DNA of 64,000 nt from Zonotrichia leucophrys gambelii (Eukaryota > Chordata > Aves > Passeriformes > Passerellidae): contig NC_088200.1 of NCBI RefSeq assembly GCF_028769735.1, positions 70,786,546 to 70,850,545 on the forward strand, written 5' to 3'. Position 1 is the stretch's first letter. Every line of letters begins with the position of its first letter. The translations under genes and the position numbers were made by a program. The notes under the pieces were generated by a model. It searched no databases. It saw only the letters and a program-made list of their open reading frames with translations, and was not told where the DNA came from. Positions 11,101 to 24,405 of the stretch are shown here, one piece after another.

Positions 11101-13620
11101 AAATAAGTGAAATACTGTGGTGTGCCAAATAGAGAAATACTGAATTTTTGTGTGCCAAAAAAACCAAACACCTTTACTTTTTTGTTTCTTCTTTTCTTTA
11201 TAACATCACAGGTGTTGCACCAACTAATTAAGCCTCCTCCCCTTAAGCTTAATTGTTCCATGCCAACTTTTTATTTTCTTTGTCAAGAAGTGAGAGCTCA
11301 TCAGCTACGACTTCTATAAACCTCACAGTTTTAGTTTTTGAAGTCATCGTAAATGTGTTTACAGCTGATTATGGCAAAAAAAAAGAGAAACAAAAACAAA
11401 GGAAACAATCAAAACACTTTCAGGACTAGTGGCCACATTCAAGGTGATTAAAAGTAAAGAAATTATTTTTTATTGTTTCCTCAGCTAAATGTTGTCAAAT
11501 AGCTGCGCTTATTGTGTTTTTGGGGATCATGATTTTATGAGAAAAAGTAGAGGGACGACTTTCTATGAAAACATTTCCTTTTTTTTTTTTCATACATACT
11601 CAATATATTCAGATTATGACTCAAACAGTTTAAAGAGCTGGAGTTCCAGAATATTAAATTATCCTAGAATTTCAGCAACATCACCAACTACAGAAACTTC
11701 AGAGATGTTTCATGATCTGAAAGGGTATTTCAGCAGATGAAGCCAACAAAACAAGGTGTTTTGGTTTGTTGTTTCCAAAATTACAGTTCAGTACTTACTG
11801 ATTACCCAAAATACTTTAAAGATGTGAAAATGCTGTGTGATTACAAAGGTTTGAAAACAATGACATAGATCTGGTAAATGTAAGAAAGATATTCCAATTT
11901 ACATACATATAATCACATTCCTTTTTATTTTTTTCCCCCATTCTCAGATTTTTTCCTTTGTTTTTCTGGGGCAACCACTTCTGCTTAGGCTGCCTTTTTC
12001 TGGCTCCCATTTTGGCTTCAATTTAAACCTAACTTCATTGTCAATCTGTCAAAATTTGGTTAATTATAGCAACTGCAGGAGCCTGTGCAAACTCCTGCCC
12101 CTCTACTGGAGGCAAACAGGGACTCCTGATGCAGAGAAATTAAATCAAGCTCAGATGAGGCTTTAATTAAGTAGCCTGAAAGTGTTAGAGTTAGTAATAA
12201 ATAAAACCAGTTCCTCTTACCCATGCTCTGGTACAACTTGGGTATTTTGTAAAGTCTTTGTGGGTTATTAAAGTCACCCTACAAAGCCTTCAGTTCACTT
12301 TTAGGATTCAGCTCTGCTTCCTGTTGTACCCTAGACAGCTCCAAATAGATACTATAAAATAGATAATATGAAATAGATAATACAAAATAAATCCTGGCAG
12401 CAGAGGCTTTTAGCCTTTGTGGTTACCCTCTACTTGTGGTGAGACAGATTTGTCTCTTTTAGACCTAAATCTCTATTTCTTCCTAAGACAAGACCCAACA
12501 GGCAAGGTGAGGACATGCCCGGGGGTTGTATCAACTCAGTCCCAGCTCTTACCAAGTCTGAGTGAATTCACTGACAGCCCAAAAAAATAACAATGGAATG
12601 ACAACATAAAAAACATTTGTAATTTTTTTTTTTTTCTTGGACGCCTTAGATGTGCCACAGCTTTTCCCACATCCTTCGTAAGAGCAGCGGTGGCTTGCGG
12701 GGAAATCAAGAATAAAACTTCTCAGCAGCCTGCAGGTGCCCACCAGACCTTCCTTCCTTCTCCTCAGCTCTGTGTTTTACTCGATTCCACCAGTGCCACT
12801 GCTGCTCATCCTTCCCCTGCCAGGTGCCTGGGTGTGTTGAATACTAACTAAATCATCTGCTCAGCTGGGAAAGGACATTATCTGCAAGATTTGCTGCTGC
12901 CTCTCTCCCAAATTCAGCCTCCTGCTCCTGGCTGCGCTGACAGAGCGTGTTACCCTCCTGCTGTTCTTCATGGTTTAACTCCAAATTTCTGCCAGGTTGT
13001 ACACCAAGAGACAGATAGGCACGATGAAACCCTGAAATTTAGTTTCTTTATTATACCTGTGCAAGGGGGAGCTCACCTCCTGAGAGAAAATGTCATTTTG
13101 GTGGTAGGATTCACAGCAGACAAACTGGGAGCTGGATCATGAATTTATGTTCTATATTTATGTTCCAAGGTTTGATAGATATTTCTGCTTCAAAATAAAG
13201 CCTTACAAAGAAATGAAATTGAAGCACAGGAATATGTATTTCCAAGCAGCACCAGAAGCCACTTTAAATGGATGAAAATATATCACATCTTTTACAAAAA
13301 TTACTTTTTTTTGTGTGTCTGTTTTCTCCCAACTGTAACACTGTGTATTTGCTAAAGCAGAGTGGTGTACACAGTTAAGCCAGGATTTATTTCTTCAGAT
13401 TAAGCTCAAATTTTGGTAGTTTTACGTCTTCCTGCATCTGGAAATGACATAAAGCCATTCTTAGTCTCCAATAACGAGAAAAAATGGCTCATTTTTGTAG
13501 CTTGCTTAATCCCACAGTATGGGGATGTGTGGCAGATAGCAGGTAAAGACTTATAGCAATGTCTCAGTTCTTTGAGGGAAGCAGAGCTGAATTATCAGAC
13601 ACCCAGGGACACAACAGGAT
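11101..13620. other. unique DNA, no gene recognised
   Basis: Mostly AT-rich with a few homopolymers. No recognised exon, repeat family or RNA gene. Confidence 0.45.
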
Positions 13621-13641
13621 GACAGACAGACAGACAGACAG
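13621..13641. repeat. (GACA)n microsatellite
   Basis: Five perfect GACA units in a row. Confidence 0.9.
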
Positions 13642-14067
13642 CACTGCAGAAATGCTGTGAGTGTGCGCCTTCGGTGTGTTGTGGCAACCACACTCCCTTT
13701 CCTATTGTCAGCAGCAAAACCATCCAAAATCACCTGCTGCAACCCAAAAATTATGAGCATATCAGCTTTTCCTGGAAGACACGTAACACAGGGGGGGGAA
13801 AAAAATCAGATTTAGCAAACAGTGGCAATTTGAACATTCAATACATTAACAATGCAACCTGAAAAGGGATTTGTGCCAGGAGATATCAACAAGATCTGAA
13901 CACCACAGCGCTGTGCAGAAAGAAGATGAATAAAGTGGAGAAATGTTTATCCATGCATGAAGGGGTTATGATGCCTCAGCCTTCTGACACATTATTTTCA
14001 GGGCCAGTTTCTAATCCCAGAAGAACTACAGAACTGCAAGCTGAAGAAGACCTCCTGCTCAGCTGGT
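13642..14067. other. no gene recognised
   Basis: Unique sequence without an identifiable feature. Confidence 0.4.
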
Positions 14068-14133
14068 ATATATATATATATATTTTTTTCCTTTTCTTTT
14101 TTTTCTTTTTTTTTTTTTTTTGGGGGGGGGGGG
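14068..14133. repeat. (TA)n, poly-T and poly-G composite
   Basis: A TA dinucleotide run passes into an interrupted T tract and then directly into 12 consecutive G. Open frames spanning it contain homopolymeric Phe/Gly or Lys/Pro and are artefacts. Confidence 0.9.
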
Positions 14134-14956
14134 TCACAAGAATAGCAGATAGGTATAAAATTAAGAAACTGTCCCTTGGAGTCTTTGAAGGACACAATGT
14201 TTAGCAGTGCAGCATAGGTAGGGTTCTGCTGATTCCTTTTTCCTTACTTTAAAAATTGCTGTTAGTAGCTGGCTTAATTGAACAAAATGCACTCTTACTA
14301 ATTTTGCCTGCTGTCCCCTCAGTCTGTTTAACCTCTCAGCAGGATTAATATCTTCTATATCTATACAGGAACTGGTACCAGTATTGCTATTGACTGGAAA
14401 GTGGCTACTGTGAAAGACATTACTGTGAAAATAAAAACTTACTTCAAGAAGGAATTAAATTACGAAAGTTTGGCTATGTCCATTTGAATTTCTCTATCAG
14501 CCATCTATGAGAAATTAACTTTTTTGCCTCCACTTATGTCTGTGCCTGAGTTTGTAAGGTGTCTTTTACGTTGAATTCAAATTGTGCATTTTCTGTGATG
14601 ATGTGCAGAGGTGTAGCCCAAACGTGCAACCTGAGAACTGAAAATGAAGGGTGAGAAAGCACATTCTGCTGATGTAAAAAACAGAGAGGACACAGATCTT
14701 TTCAGATTTTTGAAAGTGCAGTGTTTAGAATGTGCAATGAACTTTCTGGATGACCCTGCATAAATACATGTTTTTATCTCTTCTACAGCTATGGGGTATC
14801 ACTGCATCACTGATCTATATGAATGTGTAAAGTATATAGAGTATATAAAAATATATATAAAGCATAGTCAGCCAGAAGGATAAAAACTCCCATATTGGCT
14901 ATCTGCTACAAGTATTTTGAGAGGAAATACAAAAGGCCGAGCCCCCAATGACAACT
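14134..14956. other. no gene recognised
   Basis: Unique AT-rich sequence without an identifiable feature. Confidence 0.4.
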
Positions 14957-15083
14957 GTTTTCATCCTTTTTGGTTTTCACTTTCATAGTTTTTGGTTTCT
15001 ATTTTCATGCTTTTTGGTTTTCACTTTCATAGTTTTTGGTTTGTATTTTCATCCTTTTTGGTTTCCATTTTCATCCTTTTTGG
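14957..15083 (+). repeat. 22-bp minisatellite, about six copies
   Basis: One partial 16-base unit is followed by five 22-base units of the form GTTTYNATTTTCATNCTTTTTG. Two units carry CACTTTCATAG in the middle and three carry TATTTTCAT or CATTTTCAT. These variants alternate, which suggests a higher-order 44-bp duplication. A Phe-rich open frame runs through it by chance. Confidence 0.9.
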
Positions 15084-18000
15084 CTTTACTGCTGCTTTCA
15101 GCCGGAGCTCTGTTGAATTAATGCCATTTCACCAGTCTGAGTTCCCAAGCCCAGACTCAGTCGCCTTGACTCCGTCATTTATTGAGAGGTGAAGAGAGGA
15201 GAAGGCTGTGGCTGCTGCTCTGTGTCCAGGAGTAACAGCTGCCGTTTCCTCCTCTTGAAGGGATTGCCAGGGACAGGAATTCACGGAGCAGAAGACTCCG
15301 AGATCTGCCTGAGCAGCTGTCACTGCGATGAGCAGCGTGCAGATACCCAAAACATTCCCTTGCTTTGCCAAAACCCTCAGTGGCGGTGACAGCAGTGTCA
15401 GGCACCTCTGCAGCCAAGGAGGGAGAGGCAAATTTCTTTTATTTTGGATATCCTGAGGTGCTGCAGGCACCACCGTACCTCGATGGTTGGGTTGTTCGTT
15501 AATTTAATTTTGTTCCACTGTCAAACCAATATGGAGCAACCAGATTTTCACAGCAGGGTGGCAAGAAGGAGACATGTTAAAGTTCCCAGCTCCGGGAAAA
15601 GACACTCAAAAGAGAGGTTCAGGAAAAGAGGAGAGGAACAGAAATGAAAATCTGAGGGTTGCACAGCTGTTTCTGCATAAAATAAGTTACTATTTGGAAA
15701 TGTGCCACTCTAGAAACAAGCACCTGGGTTTTTTTGTTGAGTTGGTTTCTTCCCCTCCGTTTCTAAATTTATGTTGGTGCAGCTTTCATAAAAGAAGTTT
15801 CTTGCAAAATCATGACGCCAAAGTTTTGTCATTATCCTTAATGGGGGTAATATTTCTTAAGTGAATTGCAGACAACTCACTCTATTTGCAGACCTCATTT
15901 TAGAGTGGGAAGAAATTGCCTCTGCCTTGCTCTCTGCTGAAATGGAAGGGACAATCTAATCTGGTTGTTTCATAACAGACCAATCATTCCAATGTTCTGA
16001 TGGCAACACATGGCCCAGATGGACTTCTCTGCTGTAGGACGTGGGCAAAAGATCAATTATCTTTTATTTTTGAAGTGCAGGTTGTTAGCCAGGAGTTAAT
16101 ATTGAAACCTCATTGACAAGGGGTGAGAAAGCTCTGCAGCTTTTCCTTTTTGGCTCCTCTGTAAAATGGTTTATGCTGGGTGTACAGATGGAAAATAAAC
16201 TTCTAGGATGCATTATTTTGAAAATACAAGTTTTAAGACAAAGTACAGTTTGTAAATATTAGGCCCCCAAGCACGATGGGACACAAACCCAAATGTAAAG
16301 CACATGCATAATAATAAGAATCCAGAATAAAAAAAAAGATAAACAAAAACTGAAGGTGTTGCTTTGTTTGTATATAACTAATTAAAAATAAGTATGTAAA
16401 GAGGCACTAGTTTTAGCAAATAATTATATAAAGTTAAATTCTTTACCCTGTATTTTTCTGGAGACAGAAAGGGACAAAAGTGCCACAATCACTGTGAAAA
16501 AGTGAAATATTCCCTGAAGGAATGCAAAAAAAAGAAATAAAAAGGTGATCATGGGTGTTGTGAGAGGAGCCATCCAATGTTCCTGGGCTAGCACCTTTCT
16601 CTGGGCAATGCACAGCAAGTGTAAAAGGAAATTAGCAAAATGTAATGATGTGTAAGGAACAGGGCGGGGAAACAGCAGAAAACATAATGACACATTATAA
16701 ATCAGTGACTTTCCAGCATCTGGGATAATATTTTGTATTTTCCAGGTCTGAAAATACACAGCAGAAGAGCATAAGGCTTGAGGGGAAGGTGATTAGAACG
16801 ACTTAATACACAAAACTTTCCCCCGAAGAAATACTGAGAACACATGGCTGGTTTATTTTTAAAAGAAATATAAGAAGAGACACAATAAAAGTATATTCCA
16901 GTAATTTGCACCAGAACTGCAGGACAGAAGATCAAACACAATCGCACCAGCTGTCATCACTTTTTCAGCTTTCCATTTCATGGAGACAGCATCACCAAAA
17001 ACTGACAAAGTAAACAGGCCCATTTTTATTATTTTTTATTTCGAGAGAAAATTTCCCTTAAAGACCAGTAATTTTTGATGTTTTAGCAGGAAGGTACTTT
17101 TTCATACAAAAGTGTAAAGGTAGTCTTTGGACCTAGTGGGGACAAAGGCTTGGAGGAGGAAGAAAGGCACAAACTGCCCTAAATGGTCAAAATGTCAAAG
17201 CCACAGAAGTGTACCACCAGAGGCAAACAGAAATATCAGGATGGATCAAAATCTGAAGAATGACAAAAAAAGTCATGTGATCACTGGTTTTAATTTTGGT
17301 ATTAATTTTGCTGTTATTATGTGCAAGCGTACTACAGTATTTTAAATTCTGTTATGATTTTAATTTCAGCTCTTCAGGCGCAAATTAAGGGGCGATTTTA
17401 TGCGAGCTATCTGTGCCACAGTTTCTGAAAAATCTTTCCAATGAGTCTGTTTTGAGGCTTTTCAGAACTTGCAAAATGTTTTATGGAACTTGAACAGAAC
17501 TGGCGTGCAAAACTGAGATGTGCTATTATCCTATTAGGATTTTTATAAACAAAGAAAATGTGGGAAAATGTATACCTTTTCATCTGACTTCTAAAGCTTT
17601 GGGAGGTGTAGCTTGTTTCTTAAAAGAAAAGCCTAAAATATTTGACTTTCAATAAAATGAGTGATATATAACCCAAGAGAGATCCTCCTTTTTTCCTAAA
17701 TAATGCACATATGATCCATTTGTGTAATGAAAATTAAGCTTTTCTGACACTCAGATCCTAATTCTTATTCGCTGCTTTCCCTTACCTGAGACATTTTCAG
17801 TTTACAATTCAGTAAAAATGTCACAACAAATTGCTGCGCTGAAATACAAGAACAATCATTAAAAACAAATTTATCCTCAAAAGGGAAAGGTCCATATTTT
17901 GAGGACACAATTTTTTAAAATGTGCGCTTTGAAGATTAGGAGCAGTTTTATTGTTAGTATTCATGAGTATACAATATTTTTGGGTTTGTTTGTTTTGCTC

Positions 18001-21000
18001 AACATTTCTAATGATGTTACCAGATTTCAATTACAATTTAATTTTTAAGTCCTTGGTGTAATGAATCTTACAGAAAATCCGTTTGTATAAACCAAATTAC
18101 CATGAAGAAATAAAGTGTTTGCTGTTGGTTGCTCATAAAGGATCAATTCCAGGCCATGGGCCTACTTGGAATTGTGTCTCTGACTTTCTCAATAATACCC
18201 TCCTGTCCCCCACTGTTCTCATCTTATTTTAATTTTTTAATCCTATTAGTTTTCTTTTGGAAAAATTTACCTCTTTTTTTTTTTCAAATAGAATAGAAAA
18301 ATATGGTTGACTGCGCTACCTGATGGCTGTTACTTTATTCCCAAGATAAAATCCTCTCCAAATTTATTTGGCTAACTAAAACATGAGAATTTAAAACAAA
18401 AAATATTTTTCTTTACATTCTATGGACTTAGAATCAGTTCCATTCTCTCCCTCTTCATAGCTCTTGTTTTTCTTTTCTGGAATAAAGTAAATCATACTCC
18501 AGAAACCCAAAATTTTATACTTATATAAAAAGTCAGTGCCATTTGCCAAGAAAAAAAGAGTCCTAAAGACAGGGAATTAGTAAATACAGGGGAATACAGT
18601 AAATACAAATACATAAGACTAAGAAGCTCAAGGGAGAACAAAGAATTTAACAGGGAAATATTGATTCAGAATATAAGGCAAATGAAATTATTGTTCTGCA
18701 GATTTCATGAGAGTAGCTAAAAAAATTCTATTAAATGGTATAAAGATATTAAGAATTCTTTAAGAACAAGAAACTAGAAAACTAAAGTAAAGGAAGAAAA
18801 ATAAATGATATTTTTTTCTTTGCCACGTTATTAAATGTGAACAAAAAATGCTTAAAAGTGTGAGTTCTGAGTTTAGTTTTCATTTTGTTTTTATTCTTTT
18901 ACATTGTTTTACTCTTTTGCATTGTTTTTTTTTTCCACACAGCTGAAGGAGAATACCTCTGACTGTGTATCAGGAAAAACCAGGGGAGAGTCCTTGTAAA
19001 ACCTACTGACATTAATTATTCAGCATGTGGTCATATTTATTGCAATCATTACCTCCTGTGTTTAGAGCCCACGCAGTAACTCCTGATGCTCTTTCTGAAA
19101 CCAAAAAAAACCCAGAAATCTCCTGTCTGGCTTGCTGTCATCTTGAACCAGGTTATGTAATTTCCTTCAGATATTGCAGCATTATTGATTAATTGACTCC
19201 ACTTAAATATGGAATTATCATAAAGGCATTAATTTTGTCTTTAGGAAATACAAAAAACTGTAGGGAAATTCATGTTTTAGTGAGCTACTTGATATTCAGG
19301 CTCCTAGGGTAGACAATTTAACTAAAATATGATACTTTATTGGCAAAAACGTAGGATATTACCATCTTAGCATTCTTCCTGCCTCCTATAAGATGATTAC
19401 AGGTCACAGCTTTATTTGCACTAGTGGTGATTTGAATTCTAAATCTTTTATATTTGGCTGAAAAGGGGCATCACGGAATAAATTGCATATATAGAAATTT
19501 GAACTCAATTTCTCTTTTGTCTCCCCTACTAAATTGTTTGGGTCCTCACTGAATGAGCGATTTGCTTTTTATTCCACACACATTTTGGTTTTGCATCTTC
19601 CTGGCAAAAGGAAGATGGTGTTTTGTGCAGTCTAAGATGAAGAGCTTTTTTTTTTTTTTTGTCACATCACTTTTACTAAGCAGAGTAAGCAGGGGAGTAA
19701 GTTTATTAAGTCATGAGTAGTTGCTGCTCCTCGTTTAGGAGGGATAAAATGCACTTTCTCCCACACTGTGGGATCACTCTCAACCAAAATAATCTCATCA
19801 GTATGCAGATTGTCCACACTGTGTTTTCAAGATCCTTGATTGCTTCTTGCTATTGCTGATAAAAATGATTTTTCAGAAACTGAAGAACTGAAGAAGAAAC
19901 AAGTTGATTTTTCCCCCCCTCCTTTTTTTATTTTCTAATTTTTATTTTTTTCCCCTTAACATATTTTCTGCACCTGCAGAATCTCTGCAAAGTTTATTTC
20001 TTTTGAGCGTGTTTCATCCACTTTTCTTTAATGATTTGTTTTTTTCTTTAAAATAACAGACCTAAAAATCTCTGCATTTTAGAATGTTTCTTCTGTACTG
20101 AAAGTTTAGCTACAGATTTATAAGGTGTACCCACATTAGCCCTTGCACACAAAAGAGGGTGAGAACCTCTGACCTTTAATTTGGTGGTTAAGATTACAGA
20201 GTTTCTCTGCAACCAGGTGCTTTTCCTTCTTTATCCCCAAAATATTTTCAGGAATACTTTAAAGGAAGATTTAAGAGCAATTATGAAAAGTTGCCATTCT
20301 AAAATGCAGAGTTTTTTAGATCTTTCATTTTGAAGAAAAAAAACCCCAAACAGCTAAAGGAAAGTAAATGAAACAAGCTCAAAAGTAATAAAGTTTGCAG
20401 AGATGTTTCAGCAAGTGCCCTGCTGATAAGCTGCAGCTTAAAGTCTTAAAAGGTCATTTGCAATTCATACATGGACCTATATCTGTGCTGCCTGTACTTT
20501 GAAAGGTTGTGTGCAACAAGGCAGAAAAAGAAATTATTTCAATCTTCTAAATATTGTTTCTGATAAAACCTTCTGAGACAAAGGACAAAAAGTTAATTTA
20601 GCGCCTGCGGCACCCGGAATGTTCTGTGTCTGCAAATATTTGTGTCTTTTACATGGTCATGTGCCAGGATACTTTTAATACAGAGGATCATCAACAACGG
20701 TTTTTCCACGGTGGAGGAAAGACCTGTAGACAAAAAAGCAAGTAATTTGAATTCCTAATGAAAATGTCTGCAGAGATGGGTTCTGGTATTCTATTGAGAA
20801 TGAGTGTGCTTCAAGGACAATCTGGAATAATACAGGTGTTTTTTTTAGATAGTCAATGGGTGTAAGAGTCACAAACATCTACCCAATGCAGGCAAATTAT
20901 TTGGACATCCTGAACGAGAGGTAGTGCAAAATTAGGGAGAGAACGTCAGGAACAGAGCCTGGAAATGTGCAAGAGCTGGTCCCATTCCCAGCATGAAACC

Positions 21001-24000
21001 ACCTAGCTTCCAAACAGGGCTTATTGATGCCCTGGCACCTGAGCTCTGATGAGCCATTTTGGCAGCAGAATGGAAAACAAGTTCCTTCCCAGCAGAAATG
21101 CTGCTTTTGTTGGTGGTATCTGAGAGTGGCAGCCATGAAGAGCTTTTGTGCTGGCTCTCCAAACCATAATTTGCCGTTAAGAAATGAAATTTTAAGTAGA
21201 CAGCCAGGCTTTGTCAAGCTGATCAGGCAGTGGGCAGAACATTTCCTGTTAGATGGCATAAATTACTAAAATGTTGCGTGGATTAAAATTTAAAAAAAAA
21301 AAAAATTCTTAGTCACACACGAGTGAGTTTTAAGAAATGAAAATTTGCAACCTTGGCAAAAATGCTTGTCATATTTCATTTAATATGATAATGTGGCTTC
21401 ATTACTTTTTAATTGAATTACACTTTGCTAAGTACTTGACAGCTAAGACTCCTAATTTGATAGGGAGCCATTTCACAATGCAAGAAGTCATAAGTGATCA
21501 ACTAATTGGAGGAGCTTTCTGAATGCCAAGCATTTAATAAATGAAACTCCTAGCCTATTTAACCTGCTCTTCTAATGTAATTTTGTGAACTGTGTCCAGA
21601 GAGTTTAGTAGAGTATGCTGCATTACTGCAGTCATATGGAAAGTAAGATTTCTCCAATGAGAATTCTTATTTTTTTTACTACTGCCTTTAGTGTTACTTA
21701 CTAACCTTGGAAAATCATTAAAAATCCACTGTTCCACACAACTTTAAAACTGTATTTAGTGTTTCATTCAGTCGAGCTACTTTTTATACAAAGGAAGTTA
21801 TTATTTAAAACTTGCAAGTGCTTGATTCCTAATAACTTTGGTATTTTGGTGGCATTGAAATTCCCTCTTGGGTTTCTTTCTTTATCCCCCTCTTCAATCT
21901 GAGCCAGTAAATTGTTATGTTACATCTTTCTGTCTCTTTCCCCAAGTCTGCCTTTCAGCTAAGAGCTCTCCATCTGATTTAACAGTAAAGAAACAAACTC
22001 ATTCTTTCAAGTGTGGCTTTTTTTCCAGCTGCAGTTTTAATCCAATTATTCATATTTGTGACCTCACATTAGGCAAGCATGTCCTTGAGTTGTAGTTTAT
22101 TAATATAACTAGTATAATGCTGTTTACATTATGTAATATTTCCTCTCCAAGTTGGACCCTAATTAATATAAAGATCTTCCTTTTTAAAGGTATTTACTTG
22201 AGTGGTCTGTCTTTTTCCTAAAATGTTAAGTATTTGGTTCTTTGCAGCAGTTCAGGAAAGAATTTAATAGCTTAAGTGCTCATTCATTACATTAAATTTA
22301 AAAGAAAAAAATCTGCTGTGGCTATTAAAGCAGTAAACCTCTGATTGTTCATCTGTAAAAGGCAGTTCCAGTCCTATTGCCTTTAATTAGAGTGGATTAT
22401 TTCCTTCACCTTAAAAAGTCAAAGCCCAGCGTAACGCCAGGACATTTTGCTTCATGAAATCAGCAGGCAACCACAGGAGAGCAGCACCTGAAGTTGTGCT
22501 CTAAGCTTTCTCTGTGAAGATTCAAGATTTCAGATTGATTCAAGCCTTGATTTCCATGGCTGAGTGTGACAAAAGTAGCAATTTTATCACTCTTTCTACC
22601 TAACTGCCTACAAAGCTCAATACCTTTTCCCATCCCCTCCATCCCCCAGGTTTTGGCCACATTTCCTTGCGAGTTCTATTTTTTAATACCTCTGGATATA
22701 AAGGGAAAATCTAAAGATTTGTACCCCTGTTACTCCGTTATGGACCCCCTCTTTAGTCTCAGCAAGGACAATGTGGGTAAGTTGAATTTAAAAGGAGCTG
22801 AAGCTCCCAACTGTAAACATATAGATAATTTATGAAAACATAATAAAGTCATTACCCACCCATCATCAGCAGTCACAAAGTGTTTGGCATTATTTTGTCT
22901 CAAGTTAGATGTAGGACTGAAGTTTGTCCTTCTCCTTGTTCCTGTGACAAAGCAATACAATGGAGTAATGAGATTACTTGTTCTTCCATAAATAATAATG
23001 GGAACAAATTTGCTTTTATAAATGATCTAAATTTCTCTGGCTCCAGAATACTCAACATCAAAGGTTAAAGATAACTCTTAAATTGAATTTTCACTTTGCA
23101 ACGAAATATAAAAAGATTTTGCACTTGGAAGAGATTCAATGCAGTCCTTAACTGTAAAAGGTTAAGCTATGCAGAAAGGCAACTTTTCCTGGTAGCTTTC
23201 TTTGGCATAAAACAGGGGAGAAAGAAAATCCAGAAAACACCACAAAACTCTTCTCCACAGCAGAATTTCTTTACTGAGACTTTTATAGATGTGTGTGAGA
23301 TATTTGGGAATAGAAGAACCTGTTACTTCTACCAGGCAAGACTTGTGTTGACACATGAAGCACAGATATTTCCTTTAAATTATGAAAATGCCTTGAAGAA
23401 CAAACTCCAGAGGAATGCAGACCCACTCCCATCAAATATTCTTTCTATCTTTACACTGCCATGAAACCATACCTGGGTGCTGAACACATATTAACATCAG
23501 ACCGTAAAAGAAAATATATAAGTTTTATAATATATATTTACAGAGGCTGCAAGTGTTCCTGTCTAAATGAAAGATGTTGAAAGCTGAAATCACATTGTTT
23601 GTGATGAAAGCTGTTGCATCAGATTAAACACCAAAAAGCCCCTGCTACAGTATCATGAATTTTTGGTCATTTACTTATTATAAAGTCTGAAATAATCCGA
23701 TACTGGTTAATCTTTGAACTTGGTAAAGAGATACTTAATTTTCCAAGGTTTCTCCTAAAACCTGTTTCTCCTTGCTGTTTGTATTCCTCCTTCCAGCAAG
23801 ACTTTTTTGAGCTGTCAAAAAATACGACTTCACAACAAAAAATAATTGGCTAATATGCCAATGTTCAGCATTTCAGGAGGCAGTCTGTATGTTAATATTT
23901 TGTAATTTCATATATTTTAGCTGAACTGGGAAGAATTAGCTGCAATCTTGTGCTGGATTTCAGAGTATCCACCACAGACTCATTAAGTGTGACACCAGTT

Positions 24001-24231
24001 TCTTTTAGGAACTGTCGGGTGTGTGACCATCCTGATCCTCAAATACTAAAGACCAACAGTAAATAAAAAAAAGATAAATATTTTTTTCTTTTTTGATGTG
24101 TGATATTGACCCGTGGATAGCAATCAATCGTTCACTTAAAGGGGTGTAAAAAAATGGCATGCATCTGCATGAATTGACTCAAATTATTTCGGAGCACTAC
24201 TGTATGAAGAGAACTGGGAGTATAAGTGCCT
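15084..24231. other. 9 kb of unique AT-rich DNA, no gene or repeat family recognised
   Basis: No CR1, LTR or other element is recognised over this long stretch, only short homopolymers (for example T runs near 18280 and 19648). The 15.13-15.47 kb part is less AT-rich and has a 114-codon open frame on the minus strand (15129-15473) with no family motif. Low repeat content could reflect retained ancestral sequence, but this cannot be judged without alignment. Confidence 0.4.
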
Positions 24232-24405
24232 TTTTGTTTGTTTGTTTGTTTTGGTTTTGTTTTTACTCACCTGTTTTAATTTTTAACTTAAATGGGGTCA
24301 TTTCCTTTCCTTTTTCCTTTTCTTTTTCCTTTCCTTTTCCATTTTTTCTTTTTACTTTTTTTCTTTTTTTACTTTTTTCTTTTTTTTCTTTTTCCTTTGT
24401 TTATT
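24232..24405. repeat. T-rich tract with (GTTT)n and (CTTTT)-like units
   Basis: GTTT units at about 24232-24251, and from about 24300 a pyrimidine-rich tract of ttttcc/tttttc units. The Phe/Ser-rich open frame across it is an artefact. Confidence 0.85.

Noticed and set aside
13621..13641. CRISPR-like or other direct repeat array
   Set aside because: Only tetranucleotide units without spacers; a plain microsatellite. No array with regular spacers was seen anywhere in the window.
15129..15473. 114-codon minus-strand frame in a less AT-rich patch, as a candidate exon
   Set aside because: No recognisable domain or convincing splice sites; kept only as a remark in the interval entry.
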